Below, one piece after another: positions 36,599 to 46,175 of a stretch of DNA of 64,000 bases. The DNA is from Ructibacterium gallinarum. GTDB taxonomy: Bacteria; Bacillota; Clostridia; Monoglobales; Monoglobaceae. The stretch is taken from positions 1 through 64,000 of the forward strand of contig NZ_JADCKB010000011.1 in NCBI RefSeq assembly GCF_014982785.1, read 5' to 3'. The translations under genes were made by a program, and so were the position numbers. Under the pieces are notes generated by a model that was not told the DNA's origin, ran no database searches, and was given only the letters and a program-made list of their open reading frames with translations. Position 1 is the first letter of the stretch, and every line of letters starts with the position of its first letter.

Positions 36599-39238
36599 AT
36601 GGCGGTGGAAATCGAAATGGATAAGCTGACGCCAATGATGCAGCAGTACTTTGCGGTCAAAAATGAATATAAGGATTGTATTTTGCTGTATCGTTTGGGA
36701 GATTTTTATGAAATGTTTTTTGATGACGCCATGATTGCTTCTAAGGTGCTTGACATTACACTGACCGGAAGAAACTGTGGCCTGAAAGATAGGGCTCCTA
36801 TGTGCGGAGTTCCCTTTCATGCGGTAGATGGTTATGTCGCCAGGCTGGTGGCCGCAGGATACTCTGCGGCAATCTGTGAGCAGGCGGAAGACCCGGCTTC
36901 TGCCAAGGGAATTGTAAAGCGTGAGGTCATTCGGGTTGTGACGCCCGGAACCATAATGGATTCTGCTGCACTAGATGCCAATAAGAATAATTATCTTTGT
37001 TCTTTGTGTGTAGGGGAAAATGGAAGCGGTATTGCGTTTGTGGATATTACTACCGGAGAGTGTACAGCGAAGGAGCTTGCAAAAGAGAATTTTACCTGTG
37101 CGGTTATGAACGAACTTGCAAAGTTTATGCCCATTGAAGTAATTATGAATCTGCGGGCATATGAAAATACTGGTTTAGTACAGGAAATTCGGGATCGGAC
37201 CCATGGTGTTGTTCGGAATTACTATGATTGGGCATATGAAGAGGAAGCGGCGAAAAAGAAAGTGACGGTACAATTTGGAAGCCTACAGGAGGCATCCCTT
37301 CAGGACAAGCCAAACTGTGTTTGTGCCATTGGTGCTTTGCTCTTGTATTTGGAGGAAACCCAGAAAACGGAATTGAAAAATTTAAAACAGGTTGAAGTAG
37401 ACCGGGATGCAGAAAATATGCAGCTTGATATGTACAGCCTGCGGAATCTGGAGATTTTGGAGACGCTGCGGGAGCGCAGCAGCCGCGGCAGCCTTTTGCA
37501 TGTCCTGAATAAAACCAGGACGTCTATGGGATCCCGCTTGCTTCGTAAGTGGTTGACCGCACCTTTGATGAATTGTGCCGCAATTGCAAACCGGCATGTG
37601 GCGGTGGATGAGTTAGTCAAAGACCCTCTACTTCGAGCAGAAATAGTGGAAGCGCTGAAAAAAATTGCAGATATCGAACGGTTGATTAACCGAATTGTGT
37701 ATAAAAATGCTGGTTGTGCCGACTTGACGGGATTGAAAATTTCGCTTCAACAGCTGCCGGATATTGCAAGATGTTTGGAAGACTGCCAGGCAAGCCTTCT
37801 TCGACAATGCCTTAAAAATATGGATGTGCTTGAAGATATTGCAAAGCTGATTGATACCACTATTGATGAAAATGCGCCGGCAACTTTGAGAAACGGTGGA
37901 TTGATCCTTCCGGGAGCCAATGAGGAATTGGACAAAACCAGAAATTTGATGGTAAATGGAAAAGCAATTTTAAATGAATTGGTAGAAAAGGAGAAGGAAA
38001 AAACAGGGATTAAGACGTTAAAGCTGGGTTATAATAAAGTTTTTGGGTATTATGTGGAAGCTACGCGGATGTATGCCGATAAAATTCCCGACTATTTTAT
38101 CAGAAAACAGACCCTTGCCAATACGGAAAGATATATTACACCTGAATTAAAAGAAGTGGAAGAAGCAGTTTTAGATGCCAGCACCAAGAGTGTGGATATG
38201 GAATATGAGCTTTTCTGTCAGGTACGAGATCAGGTGGGTCGGGCTTTTGACCGAGTTCAGAGAACAGCAGAAGCGATTGCTGTGGTGGATGTACTTTGTT
38301 CCTTTGCTGCGGTAGCTGAGAAAAATGGTTATGTGATGCCTGAAGTCAATATGGGAGATAAAATTTCAATTAAAGACGGAAGGCATCCGGTGGTAGAGCA
38401 ATTGAATAAAGACCATATTTTTATTCCGAACGATGTGATATTGGATAACCGTGAAAATCAGGTGGCTATTATCACTGGACCCAATATGGCGGGAAAATCC
38501 ACTTATATGCGGCAGACAGCCTTAATCGTGCTGATGGCACAGGCGGGAAGTTTTGTGCCTGCCCGACAGGCGGAAATTGGAATTGTAGACCGTATTTTTA
38601 CCCGGGTAGGGGCATCTGACGATCTGTCTGCAGGTCAGAGTACTTTTATGGTGGAAATGAACGAAGTAGCCTATATCTTGGATAATGCAACCTCCAAGAG
38701 TTTGGTAATTTTAGACGAAATTGGGCGTGGTACCAGCACTTTTGACGGACTTGGAATCGCGTGGGCGGTTGCGGAATATATGGCAGATTCCAAAAAATGC
38801 GGCGCTAAGACGATGTTCGCGACGCATTATCATGAACTTACCCAACTGGAAGATAAAATTCCAAATGTAAAAAACTATTGTATTGCAGTAAAGAAGCGTG
38901 GTGATAGTATCAGCTTTCTGCGTAAAATTATCCGCGGTGGCGCTGATGAGAGCTATGGCGTAGATGTCGCTGCTCTGGCGGGCGTGAAAAAATCAGTAGT
39001 GCGCCGCGCAAGAGAAATCGTCGCTTCTTTGGAAAGTGAGGAAAAGAGCCAGGTACAGGATGCCAAAATACATACAAAAATTCCGGAGGAGAACGGAAAC
39101 CAGGCCCAAATGAATTTTTTAGGTGCTGCGGAAAATCCTGTCTTGACGGAACTGAAAGCTCTTGATTTAAATGTTATCACGCCAGTAGAGGCGCTGACCA
39201 AACTTTATGATTTGCAGGCAAAAGCGAAGAATCAATAA
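36599..39238 (+). CDS. mutS: DNA mismatch repair protein MutS
   Basis: 879 residues, full length. It finds mismatches and small loops and recruits MutL. The N-terminal mismatch-reading Phe-x-Glu is in LGDFYEMFFDD; the ATPase has the Walker A GPNMAGKSTYMRQ, the ABC-type signature region DDLSAGQSTFMVEM, the Walker B LVILDEIGRGTSTFDG and the switch His in FATHYHEL. The C-terminus has the dimer helices. It begins a mutS-mutL pair: the mutL start lies 16 nt after its stop. Confidence 0.97.
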   Translation: MAVEIEMDKLTPMMQQYFAVKNEYKDCILLYRLGDFYEMFFDDAMIASKVLDITLTGRNCGLKDRAPMCGVPFHAVDGYVARLVAAGYSAAICEQAEDPASAKGIVKREVIRVVTPGTIMDSAALDANKNNYLCSLCVGENGSGIAFVDITTGECTAKELAKENFTCAVMNELAKFMPIEVIMNLRAYENTGLVQEIRDRTHGVVRNYYDWAYEEEAAKKKVTVQFGSLQEASLQDKPNCVCAIGALLLYLEETQKTELKNLKQVEVDRDAENMQLDMYSLRNLEILETLRERSSRGSLLHVLNKTRTSMGSRLLRKWLTAPLMNCAAIANRHVAVDELVKDPLLRAEIVEALKKIADIERLINRIVYKNAGCADLTGLKISLQQLPDIARCLEDCQASLLRQCLKNMDVLEDIAKLIDTTIDENAPATLRNGGLILPGANEELDKTRNLMVNGKAILNELVEKEKEKTGIKTLKLGYNKVFGYYVEATRMYADKIPDYFIRKQTLANTERYITPELKEVEEAVLDASTKSVDMEYELFCQVRDQVGRAFDRVQRTAEAIAVVDVLCSFAAVAEKNGYVMPEVNMGDKISIKDGRHPVVEQLNKDHIFIPNDVILDNRENQVAIITGPNMAGKSTYMRQTALIVLMAQAGSFVPARQAEIGIVDRIFTRVGASDDLSAGQSTFMVEMNEVAYILDNATSKSLVILDEIGRGTSTFDGLGIAWAVAEYMADSKKCGAKTMFATHYHELTQLEDKIPNVKNYCIAVKKRGDSISFLRKIIRGGADESYGVDVAALAGVKKSVVRRAREIVASLESEEKSQVQDAKIHTKIPEENGNQAQMNFLGAAENPVLTELKALDLNVITPVEALTKLYDLQAKAKNQ

Positions 39239-39254
39239 GAAAGGAGATCCGTGT

Positions 39255-41198
39255 ATGCATCAAATTCAGGTATTAGATCAGGCGGTAGCGGATAAAATTG
39301 CCGCGGGCGAGGTGGCAGAGCGCCCTTCTGCGGTAGTAAAAGAGCTGGTAGAAAATGCGATTGATGCCGGAGCGGATCGTATCCAGGTGGAGATCCGTAA
39401 GGGTGGGGTGGAGTATATTCGTGTGGCAGATAACGGCTGCGGTATTCCTGCCGGACAGGTGGAAACTGCGTTTTTGCGGCATGCCACCAGTAAGCTTTCT
39501 CAGATCGATGACTTATACCGGATTTCTACTATGGGCTTTCGAGGGGAGGCTTTAGCGAGTATCTGTGCTGTAGCGGAAGTGGAGGTCATTACAAAAACAC
39601 CTGAGGAAGAAGAGGGTGTTTATCTGCGTTTGAAACATGGAATTTCTGAGGAAAAATCAGAAATTGCCTGTGGTACAGGAACTAGCATGATGGTAGAAAA
39701 TCTTTTTGCCAATGTCCCTGCCAGAATGAAGTTTTTAAAAAAGGATTCTACAGAGGCGGGGTATGTTGCAGATGTACTGGGCAGAATTGCGCTTTCGCGT
39801 CCGAAAATTGCTTTTTCCTATACCTGTGACGGAAAAGAAATCTTCACGACTACTGGTGATGGAAAGCTTGCCAGCGTAATTTTGAAAATATACGGGCTGG
39901 ATCATGCAAAAGCACTGCTTCCAGTAGATTATACGGAATCGGGTATACACATCAGCGGTGTGGTGGGAAAGCCAGAGCTTGCCAGAGGTAACCGGACCAG
40001 ACAGACGCTGTTTGTTAACGGCCGGTATGTGAAGAATCATGTGATTGCCAAGGTGGTGGAGGAAGCGTTTCGAAATAACATGATGGTTGGAAAATTCCCG
40101 TTTTTTGTAATTAGCGTGGATTTGCCTGCAGAACTGGTCGATGTTAATGTGCATCCGGCAAAAACAGAGGTAAAATTTGCCAATGAAAAACAGCTTTATG
40201 ATATTGCATATCATGCGGTCAGAAATGCGATTGGTGCCGGAGAAAAAGGAAAACGCGAGGAAGTGCTTGCGGTACAAAAAACGGAAATGCCCAAGCCTGA
40301 AAATTTTGTTCGGTATACAGACGGAGAAAAAATACAGAATCCACATGAGTTTCGCGACGCTGCACATGCAAGCGTGAATCGGACCGTTGTTCGGCAGTTT
40401 ATGGAAAACACGATACCGAAACGAATTGAAAAAGAACCGGAAAGGACAATGCGTTTTCGGGAGGAATCTTCAGTCATTCCGGCGCTGCCGGTTCAAGAAG
40501 ACTTCACTACACAATCAGAAGAGCGTGTTTTTGGCCATCCCGAGCGGGAATTGTCCGTGCCGGAGCAGCAAAGTATGGAAGACGTTTTAAAACCAGAGAC
40601 AACGGGTTACAACGTGCCGGAGAAAAACATTATCGGGCAGGTATTTGATACATATCTGATTTATCAAACCGAAGATACCATGTGTTTGATTGATCAGCAT
40701 GCTGCCCACGAACGATTCCGGTTTGAAAAATTGAAAAAGGCATATTTTGCGCAGGAACGATTTTCCCAGATGCTGCTTACCCCTGTGATTGTAACCTTAG
40801 AGCCATCAGAAAAATTGGTGGTTATGGAAAATTTGAAATATTTTTCGGACTTTGGGTTTGAAATTGAGGATTTTGGAACCAATGATGTGATTGTACATGC
40901 CTCTCCGATTGCGGCAGATGACAAGGCCATTAGTGAGTTAGTTTTAGAGCTGACAGATGCATTGCAGGAACAAATCAAGCATCCGATAGCGAATTTTGAA
41001 GAGAAGGCATTGGATATGATTTCTTGTAAATATGCCATCAAAGCGAATCATCATTTGAGCCTTCCAGAAATGCAGGATTTACTTTCAAAGGTACAGTCTT
41101 TAGAAGCGCAGGGAATCACTACCTGCCCGCATGGCAGGCCGATATCTGTACGGTTTACCCAAACTGAAATTGAAAAAATGTTTAAGCGGAAGCTATAG
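39255..41198 (+). CDS. mutL: DNA mismatch repair endonuclease MutL
   Basis: 647 residues from ATG 39255 (AAAGGAGAT 8 nt upstream); an upstream in-frame ATG at 39207 lies inside mutS and lacks a site. GHKL ATPase motifs: ELVENAIDAGAD, DNGCGI, TMGFRGEAL and GTGTSMMVENLF. The C-terminal domain has the endonuclease metal motif DQHAAHERFRFE and the zinc-site pieces SCKYAIKANHH and CPHGRPISVRF, so this is a nicking MutL, as expected in a bacterium without MutH. A weakly conserved linker (about residues 340-450) joins the halves. Confidence 0.97.
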   Translation: MHQIQVLDQAVADKIAAGEVAERPSAVVKELVENAIDAGADRIQVEIRKGGVEYIRVADNGCGIPAGQVETAFLRHATSKLSQIDDLYRISTMGFRGEALASICAVAEVEVITKTPEEEEGVYLRLKHGISEEKSEIACGTGTSMMVENLFANVPARMKFLKKDSTEAGYVADVLGRIALSRPKIAFSYTCDGKEIFTTTGDGKLASVILKIYGLDHAKALLPVDYTESGIHISGVVGKPELARGNRTRQTLFVNGRYVKNHVIAKVVEEAFRNNMMVGKFPFFVISVDLPAELVDVNVHPAKTEVKFANEKQLYDIAYHAVRNAIGAGEKGKREEVLAVQKTEMPKPENFVRYTDGEKIQNPHEFRDAAHASVNRTVVRQFMENTIPKRIEKEPERTMRFREESSVIPALPVQEDFTTQSEERVFGHPERELSVPEQQSMEDVLKPETTGYNVPEKNIIGQVFDTYLIYQTEDTMCLIDQHAAHERFRFEKLKKAYFAQERFSQMLLTPVIVTLEPSEKLVVMENLKYFSDFGFEIEDFGTNDVIVHASPIAADDKAISELVLELTDALQEQIKHPIANFEEKALDMISCKYAIKANHHLSLPEMQDLLSKVQSLEAQGITTCPHGRPISVRFTQTEIEKMFKRKL

Positions 41199-41213
41199 CA
41201 GGAGGGATAGAAG

Positions 41214-42086
41214 TTGGAAAAACCAGAAATTGTATGTGTGGTAGGCCCTACTGCTTCCGGCAAAACAGAATATGCTATCAATTTGGCTAAAAAATACAAT
41301 GGTGAAGTTGTATCCTGTGATTCTATGCAGATTTATCGGTATATGGATATCGGTACAGCAAAGCCGACACAAGAGGAAATGCAGAATATTCCGCATCACA
41401 TGATTGATTTTGTGGACCCAAGAGAGGATTATAGTGTGGCCGATTTTGTGCGTGATGCACGAGTCTGTATTAATGATATTTTAGAAAGAAAGAAATTACC
41501 TGTTCTTTGCGGCGGTACCGGCCTATATGTGGACAGTATTTTAAATCAGATTGAATTTTCAGAAGAAAAAAAAGACGAAAAATATCGGCATCAACTGCAG
41601 GAGCTTGCGCAAGTCAAAGGAAACGATGCAGTCTATGCTCTGCTTTTAGAGCAGGATCCAAAAGCTGCAGAAGCCATTCATCCTCATAATTTAAAACGCG
41701 TCATTCGTGCTTTAGAAATTATAAAAACCACAGGAATGACCAAGGAAGAGGCGGATAAAAAAGCGAGAAAGGAGCCCGTGTATCAAGCAACAATTTACGG
41801 TATGCAAATGGAGCGGGAAAAATTGTATCAGAGAATTAATCTGCGGGTGGATCAAATGATGGATCGTGGACTTTTAGACGAGGTGCGGCGGCTTTTGGAG
41901 ATGGGTGTCAGCCGAAAATCTACAGCCATGCAGGCCATTGGCTATAAGGAACTTGCCGAATACTTTGATGGCTTTTGCTCTTTGGAAGAAGCAGTAGACT
42001 CGATTAAGAGGGAATCAAGACGGTATGCAAAACGGCAAATGACTTGGTTCCGCAGAAATTCAGATATTATTTGGATACAGCGTTGA
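41214..42086 (+). CDS. miaA: tRNA dimethylallyltransferase
   Basis: 290 residues with a TTG start after GGAGGG, 15 nt behind mutL. It attaches the dimethylallyl group to A37 of tRNAs reading UNN codons, making the substrate of MiaB. Walker A-like loop VGPTASGKTEYA, the DSMQIYRYMDIGTAKPT block, GGTGLYVDSIL and the tRNA-contact segment HPHNLKRVIRALE are all present. Slightly short for the family (about 310), mainly at the C-terminus. Confidence 0.95.
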   Translation: MEKPEIVCVVGPTASGKTEYAINLAKKYNGEVVSCDSMQIYRYMDIGTAKPTQEEMQNIPHHMIDFVDPREDYSVADFVRDARVCINDILERKKLPVLCGGTGLYVDSILNQIEFSEEKKDEKYRHQLQELAQVKGNDAVYALLLEQDPKAAEAIHPHNLKRVIRALEIIKTTGMTKEEADKKARKEPVYQATIYGMQMEREKLYQRINLRVDQMMDRGLLDEVRRLLEMGVSRKSTAMQAIGYKELAEYFDGFCSLEEAVDSIKRESRRYAKRQMTWFRRNSDIIWIQR

Positions 42087-42187
42087 AATTGTCTTTTTTT
42101 GGGACCATTTCATAAAAAATAATAAATCAAATGTACTTTAGGTATGAAATTTGTGCGGAGTGTTGAAACTTTTTTTAAGAAAATCTC

Positions 42188-42216
42188 TGTACAAATAAGA
42201 ATCCTTGTGTTATAAT
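42188..42216 (+). promoter_or_regulatory. Predicted rex promoter
   Basis: TGTACA and TATAAT are separated by exactly 17 nt; the -10 box ends two bases before the Rex operator. Confidence 0.5.
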
Positions 42217-42217
42217 T

Positions 42218-42235
42218 TTGTTAGTAATTTAACAA
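42218..42235 (+). promoter_or_regulatory. Rex operator (ROP site) in the rex promoter
   Basis: TTGTTAGTAATTTAACAA differs from the Firmicutes Rex consensus TTGTTAANNNNTTAACAA at one position only. It covers the expected transcription start, so Rex bound here would block its own gene; high NADH would release it. Confidence 0.85.
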
Positions 42236-42276
42236 AGAGGCTTGCCGGAGATGTCCCGGCCCAAGGAGCGAGAAAA

Positions 42277-42936
42277 ATGGAAAAAAAGGTGTCGGCATCG
42301 GTCATTAACCGCTTGCCGCGGTATTATCGGTATTTGACGGATTTGCTTAGCAGTGGAATAGAGCGGATTTCGTCAAAAGAACTCAGTGAGCGTATGCATG
42401 TTACCGCTTCACAGATACGGCAGGATTTGAATTGCTTTGGAGGTTTTGGACAGCAGGGTTATGGCTATAATGTAAAATCACTGCAAAGTGAAATTGCAAA
42501 AATTTTAGGATTAGATCGTGGATATACCGCTGTCCTGGTGGGAGCGGGAAATATGGGGCGTACTTTTGCCATTAATACCAAATTTGAATCCAGAGGTTTT
42601 CGGCTGATAGGGATTTTTGATACTGATCCTAAAAAAATTGGTACGACTCTGACCCGTTATACCATTATGGATTACAAAAATATTAAAGAATTTATCGATA
42701 CGCATCACCCGGAAATGGCCATTTTGGCTGTTCCCAAGCAGGTGATTCATGGAGTGGCAGAAGAACTGATTGGTTATGGGATTCGCGCATTTTTGAACTT
42801 TTCTTATACAGAACTTTCGACTGCGGAGGATGTTGCGGTGGAAAACGTGCATTTAAGTGATAGCCTGATGCGTCTATCCTATAAATTGCTGGAACATGAT
42901 CAGAATGAGGACAAAAAACAGGAATCAGAGGTTTAA
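42277..42936 (+). CDS. rex: Redox-sensing transcriptional repressor Rex
   Basis: 219 residues from ATG 42277 (AAGGAG 9 nt upstream; an in-frame ATG at 42205 lies ahead of the operator and is rejected). Rex reads the NADH/NAD+ ratio and represses fermentation and respiration genes. The N-terminal winged helix holds RLPRYYRYLTDLLSSG and ASQIRQDLNCFGGFGQQGYGY (recognition helix and wing); the Rossmann fold begins VLVGAGNMGRTFA, and the C-terminal helix for domain swapping ends in the charged tail. It leads a run with the P-loop/Asp23 gene 23 nt behind. Confidence 0.96.
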   Translation: MEKKVSASVINRLPRYYRYLTDLLSSGIERISSKELSERMHVTASQIRQDLNCFGGFGQQGYGYNVKSLQSEIAKILGLDRGYTAVLVGAGNMGRTFAINTKFESRGFRLIGIFDTDPKKIGTTLTRYTIMDYKNIKEFIDTHHPEMAILAVPKQVIHGVAEELIGYGIRAFLNFSYTELSTAEDVAVENVHLSDSLMRLSYKLLEHDQNEDKKQESEV

Positions 42937-42959
42937 TTTGAATCAAAGAGGGATTCGAT

Positions 42960-43796
42960 ATGAAAGTTTATGCATTGGTAGGTAAATCAGGAACCGGCAA
43001 AAGTCATCATAGTATGTGGGTTGCCAGGGAAAATCAAATTGAATATATTATTGATGATGGACTTTTGATCTCGGATAATAAGATTGTTGCAGGAAAATCT
43101 GCTAAGCGGGAGCCCACTAAGGTTGCATCGGTACGCTGTGCAGTCTTTAGTGATCCGGAGCATGCCGCTTCGGTCCGAAAAGCGATTGCGGAGCATCATG
43201 TGGATTCCATATTGATTATTGGAACCAGTGAAAAAATGGTGTATAAGATTGCAGATGCATTACGGCTGGGTGAAATTCAAAAAATAATTCATATTGAAGA
43301 TGTTTCCACACCGGAGGAGAGGGAAATTGCTGCAGAGATGAGGAATAAGCAGGGAAAACATGTTATTCCTGTACCTACGTTTGAATTAAAGCGGCAGTTT
43401 TCTGGTTATTTTACAGATCCCTTGATGCTGCTATTTAAGAAGAAAGGACAGACTATTGTAGAAGAAAAGACGGTAATGCGGCCGGCTTATAGTTATTTGG
43501 GTGAATATAAGATTTCGGCAAGAGCAATTTCTGATATATGTACCTATGAAGCAATGCGGCTTCCAAGCATTCATAAGGTTTTGAGAATTAGGCATTCTAC
43601 TACACCTGGTGGAAGGTTGATGCTGGAGGTGGATGTTTCGGTTAATTTCCCCTGCAGGGTTTCTTATCAGGCGGCTTTGGCAGCAGAGCGTATTAAAACT
43701 GCGGTGGAAGAATTTACGGCTATTACAGTACGCTGGGTTCATGTGAACGTGAAGACATTGAATATTAAACGGGAGGAAAATCATGATATGCCTTAA
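42960..43796 (+). CDS. P-loop NTPase fused to an Asp23/Gls24-like domain
   Basis: 278 residues. The first 150 or so form a nucleotide-binding domain beginning with the Walker A VGKSGTGKSHHSM and a helix-rich part with IDDGLLISDNKIVAGKSAKRE. Residues about 175-270 look like an Asp23/Gls24 (DUF322, YloU-like) domain: YLGEYKISARAISDICTYEA, then LMLEVDVSVNFPC and AERIKTAVEEFTAITVRWVHVNV. The Asp23 fold usually stands alone in envelope-stress or fatty-acid-kinase-linked proteins; joined to a P-loop it is uncommon and without a named function. It sits between rex and a DNA glycosylase and overlaps the latter by 14 nt. AGAGGGAT precedes the ATG. Confidence 0.7.
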   Translation: MKVYALVGKSGTGKSHHSMWVARENQIEYIIDDGLLISDNKIVAGKSAKREPTKVASVRCAVFSDPEHAASVRKAIAEHHVDSILIIGTSEKMVYKIADALRLGEIQKIIHIEDVSTPEEREIAAEMRNKQGKHVIPVPTFELKRQFSGYFTDPLMLLFKKKGQTIVEEKTVMRPAYSYLGEYKISARAISDICTYEAMRLPSIHKVLRIRHSTTPGGRLMLEVDVSVNFPCRVSYQAALAAERIKTAVEEFTAITVRWVHVNVKTLNIKREENHDMP

Positions 43797-44601
43797 AAAT
43801 CATGAATTTTCTCCCAAGGCAACTTTTGAATGCGGGCAGTGCTTTCGCTGGACAGCAGATGATAAAGGATATGTGGGTATTGCCGGAGGAAGAGCCTGCC
43901 GAATTCGCGATGGAAGATTGGAATGCCCTGAAGAAGACAACGCTTTTTGGAGAAGTTATTTTTGCTTGGATATGGATTATTCTGCAATGAAAGCTTTTTT
44001 GCTGGAACAGGATCCCACTTTGGAACCATGTCTTGATTATGGACAAGGTCTTCGGATTTTAAGACAGGATTTGTGGGAAACAGTGATTTCCTTCATTCTT
44101 TCAGCGAATAATAATATTCCGCGTATTAAAAAAATGATTGAAGGGCTATGCAAAAAATTTGGTGAACCAATCGCTTTTGAAGATAAAATTTTATATTCTT
44201 TTCCTTCAACTCAATGTATTGCGGGACTTAAATGCAGTGATTTGGCCGCACTGAAGCTGGGCTATAGGGATCGTTATGTTATGGATGCGGCCGTTTTTAT
44301 GGCGTCACATGCTGACAGTATTGCATGGCAGCAGCTTTCTGCAGAAGAAGCACGACAGACACTGATGCAAATCAAAGGTGTAGGAAGAAAAGTTGCAGAC
44401 TGTATTTTATTGTTTGCATTAGGCTGTTATGATGTTTTTCCACAAGATGTTTGGATTCGGCGTATTATGGGACAGGTATATCAGACGCCAGAACGTAGTA
44501 CACAGGAATTTGCGCAGCAGAAATATGGGTATTACAGAGGATTTGCACAACAGTATTTATTTTATTACTACCGGAATCATGCCGGAAAGATACAGGGATA
44601 A
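43783..44601 (+). CDS. ogg: OGG1-type 8-oxoguanine DNA glycosylase
   Basis: 272 residues of the HhH-GPD superfamily. N-terminal half: the OGG_N beta-domain with FECGQCFRWTADDKGYVGIAGGRA. C-terminal half: helix-hairpin-helix IKGVGRKVADC, whose Lys is the Schiff-base nucleophile, and the catalytic Asp in VFPQDVWIRR. Both bifunctional residues are there, so it should excise 8-oxoguanine and cut the strand. GGAGG is upstream; the start lies inside the P-loop/Asp23 gene. It ends 4 nt before a zinc-ribbon gene. Confidence 0.92.
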   Translation: MICLKNHEFSPKATFECGQCFRWTADDKGYVGIAGGRACRIRDGRLECPEEDNAFWRSYFCLDMDYSAMKAFLLEQDPTLEPCLDYGQGLRILRQDLWETVISFILSANNNIPRIKKMIEGLCKKFGEPIAFEDKILYSFPSTQCIAGLKCSDLAALKLGYRDRYVMDAAVFMASHADSIAWQQLSAEEARQTLMQIKGVGRKVADCILLFALGCYDVFPQDVWIRRIMGQVYQTPERSTQEFAQQKYGYYRGFAQQYLFYYYRNHAGKIQG

Positions 44602-44605
44602 TAAT

Positions 44606-45247
44606 ATGATTATACACAGTAAAACATCAATTGGTTTCCAGTGTCCCTCCTGCGGAAAAATACAGATACAGGAACTTTCAGCTTTTGCGTTCGCAGACAG
44701 CCAGCGACACCAAATTTTATGCGATCATTGCCATCAGGTATTTGCAGCTTTCCATCCAGGTGATGGATCCGAATACCACATACAGGCAGTTTGTTTGGAT
44801 TGTTGCAGTGCGCATGTGTTTCGTGTAAAACGTGGTTTGTTTTGGCTGGAGCATTTGCGGGAATTTCGGTGTCCGCAAACAGACGAGCTGATTTTGGCAG
44901 TGGGGGATGAAGAAAAAATAGAAGCACTTTTAGCAGAGGAGTTTTATCTTGATGAAGAAGATTTAGAAGAAGATGAGACGGGCGCGGAAGATTTAGAGCA
45001 AATTGAAGTGATGACACAGTTGGTAGCTTTGTTTGAGCATTTTAAGCAGTTGGGTCAGAGCGGGAATTTGACCTGTATGTGTGATCGGCCTCAGATTCAG
45101 CTTCGATTTGAGGATGGATGGGTACATATGGTATGTCTGCATTGTCAGCGGGAAACCTGCATCGACGTTTCAGATTATGAAAAAATTCTTGCCGCACAGG
45201 CTATAGAGAAGATATGTTTGTCAGATAAACCTATGAATAAAAAATAA
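44606..45247 (+). CDS. Multi-zinc-ribbon protein of unknown function
   Basis: 213 residues from ATG 44606 (AGGGATAA upstream); the much longer upstream frame runs through the glycosylase gene and is not coding. Cysteine pairs: CPSCGK and CDHC in the first 40 residues, CLDCC near 70, a single C-P-Q about 92, then CMCD and CLHCQ in the last third, suggesting two or three zinc sites. The middle (about 105-135) is very acidic (LDEEDLEEDETGAEDLEQIE). The first part resembles CpXC-type domains. It may be a regulatory or protein-protein adaptor; no function can be assigned. Confidence 0.65.
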   Translation: MIIHSKTSIGFQCPSCGKIQIQELSAFAFADSQRHQILCDHCHQVFAAFHPGDGSEYHIQAVCLDCCSAHVFRVKRGLFWLEHLREFRCPQTDELILAVGDEEKIEALLAEEFYLDEEDLEEDETGAEDLEQIEVMTQLVALFEHFKQLGQSGNLTCMCDRPQIQLRFEDGWVHMVCLHCQRETCIDVSDYEKILAAQAIEKICLSDKPMNKK

Positions 45248-45275
45248 ATTATAATATATTTATGGAGGTACTGCA

Positions 45276-46127
45276 ATGTTAGTAACAGGAAAAGAAATTT
45301 TGGATCATGCGCATAAAAATGGCTATGCGGTAGGAGCATTTAATGTAGTGAATATGGAAATGCTCCAGGCTGTTGTCAATGCGGCAGAAGAGGAAAAGTC
45401 TCCGGTGTTTGTTCAAACTACTGAGGGGGCGCTCTCCTATGCGGGTATTGGTTATCTGTCTGCTATGATTCGCTATGCAGCAGAACAGGTAAAGGTGCCG
45501 GTGGCGTTTCATCTGGATCATGGTGGCAGTTTTGAAGTAGCCATGAAGTGTATCAGAAATGGCTGGACTTCTGTCATGATTGACGGTTCTCATCATCCGT
45601 TGGAAGGAAATATTGAAGTAACCCGGCGAGTAGTAGATGCTGCGCATGCTTGCGGTGTGTCTGTAGAAGCAGAACTGGGCCGTCTGGGCGGAGTAGAAGA
45701 CAATATCAGTGTTGATGAAAAAGATGCTATGTACACCGATCCGGAAGAAGCTAAAAAATTTGTGGCAGAAACCGAGGTAGATTATCTGGCGATTGCGATC
45801 GGTACCGCACATGGAAAATATAAAGGAATTCCTAAGCTGGATTTTGATCGGCTGGCTACTATAAAAAATGATTTGAAAATGCCGATTGTTCTTCATGGCG
45901 CATCTGGCGTAGACGAGGAGAGTATTAAAAAGGCTATTGCGCTCGGTGTGAATAAAATTAATATTGATACTGAACTGCGTTGTGCTTATACAGATAAGAA
46001 CCGCGAAATCTTTGCGCAGCAGCCGGATTTGTTTGACTTAAGAAAGTATATCGGACCGGCACGGGAAAACGTGAAAGCAAAAGTAATTGAAAAGATTCGT
46101 TTGTTTGGCTCAAACGGAAAAGCATAA
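45276..46127 (+). CDS. fba: Class II fructose-bisphosphate aldolase
   Basis: 283 residues, zinc-dependent ketose-bisphosphate aldolase cleaving fructose 1,6-bisphosphate in glycolysis (tagatose bisphosphate is the main alternative substrate of the family). Zinc/catalytic motifs: the Asp and His in FHLDHGGSFE, the Glu in VSVEAELGRLGG, His in IAIGTAHGKYKG, His in LHGASGV, and the phosphate-binding NKINIDTELR. AGGAGG-like GGAGGT lies 7 nt before the ATG. A terminator follows. Confidence 0.93.
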   Translation: MLVTGKEILDHAHKNGYAVGAFNVVNMEMLQAVVNAAEEEKSPVFVQTTEGALSYAGIGYLSAMIRYAAEQVKVPVAFHLDHGGSFEVAMKCIRNGWTSVMIDGSHHPLEGNIEVTRRVVDAAHACGVSVEAELGRLGGVEDNISVDEKDAMYTDPEEAKKFVAETEVDYLAIAIGTAHGKYKGIPKLDFDRLATIKNDLKMPIVLHGASGVDEESIKKAIALGVNKINIDTELRCAYTDKNREIFAQQPDLFDLRKYIGPARENVKAKVIEKIRLFGSNGKA

Positions 46128-46145
46128 AATTTACTTGCAAGACAA

Positions 46146-46175
46146 GGCCGCGCTTTTGGCGCGGTCCTTTTTTGC
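46146..46175 (+). terminator. Rho-independent terminator of fba
   Basis: GGCCGCGC pairs with GCGCGGTCC (one bulge) over a TTTT loop and is followed by a run of six T. Confidence 0.88.

Noticed and set aside
42205-42276. Earlier start for Rex
   Set aside because: It would place the coding region across the -10 box and operator; ATG 42277 has AAGGAG at good spacing and gives the normal Rex N-terminus.
44429-44605. Longer N-terminus for the zinc-ribbon protein
   Set aside because: It would overlap the glycosylase gene in another frame for 170 nt; ATG 44606 has a ribosome site and begins right after the glycosylase stop.
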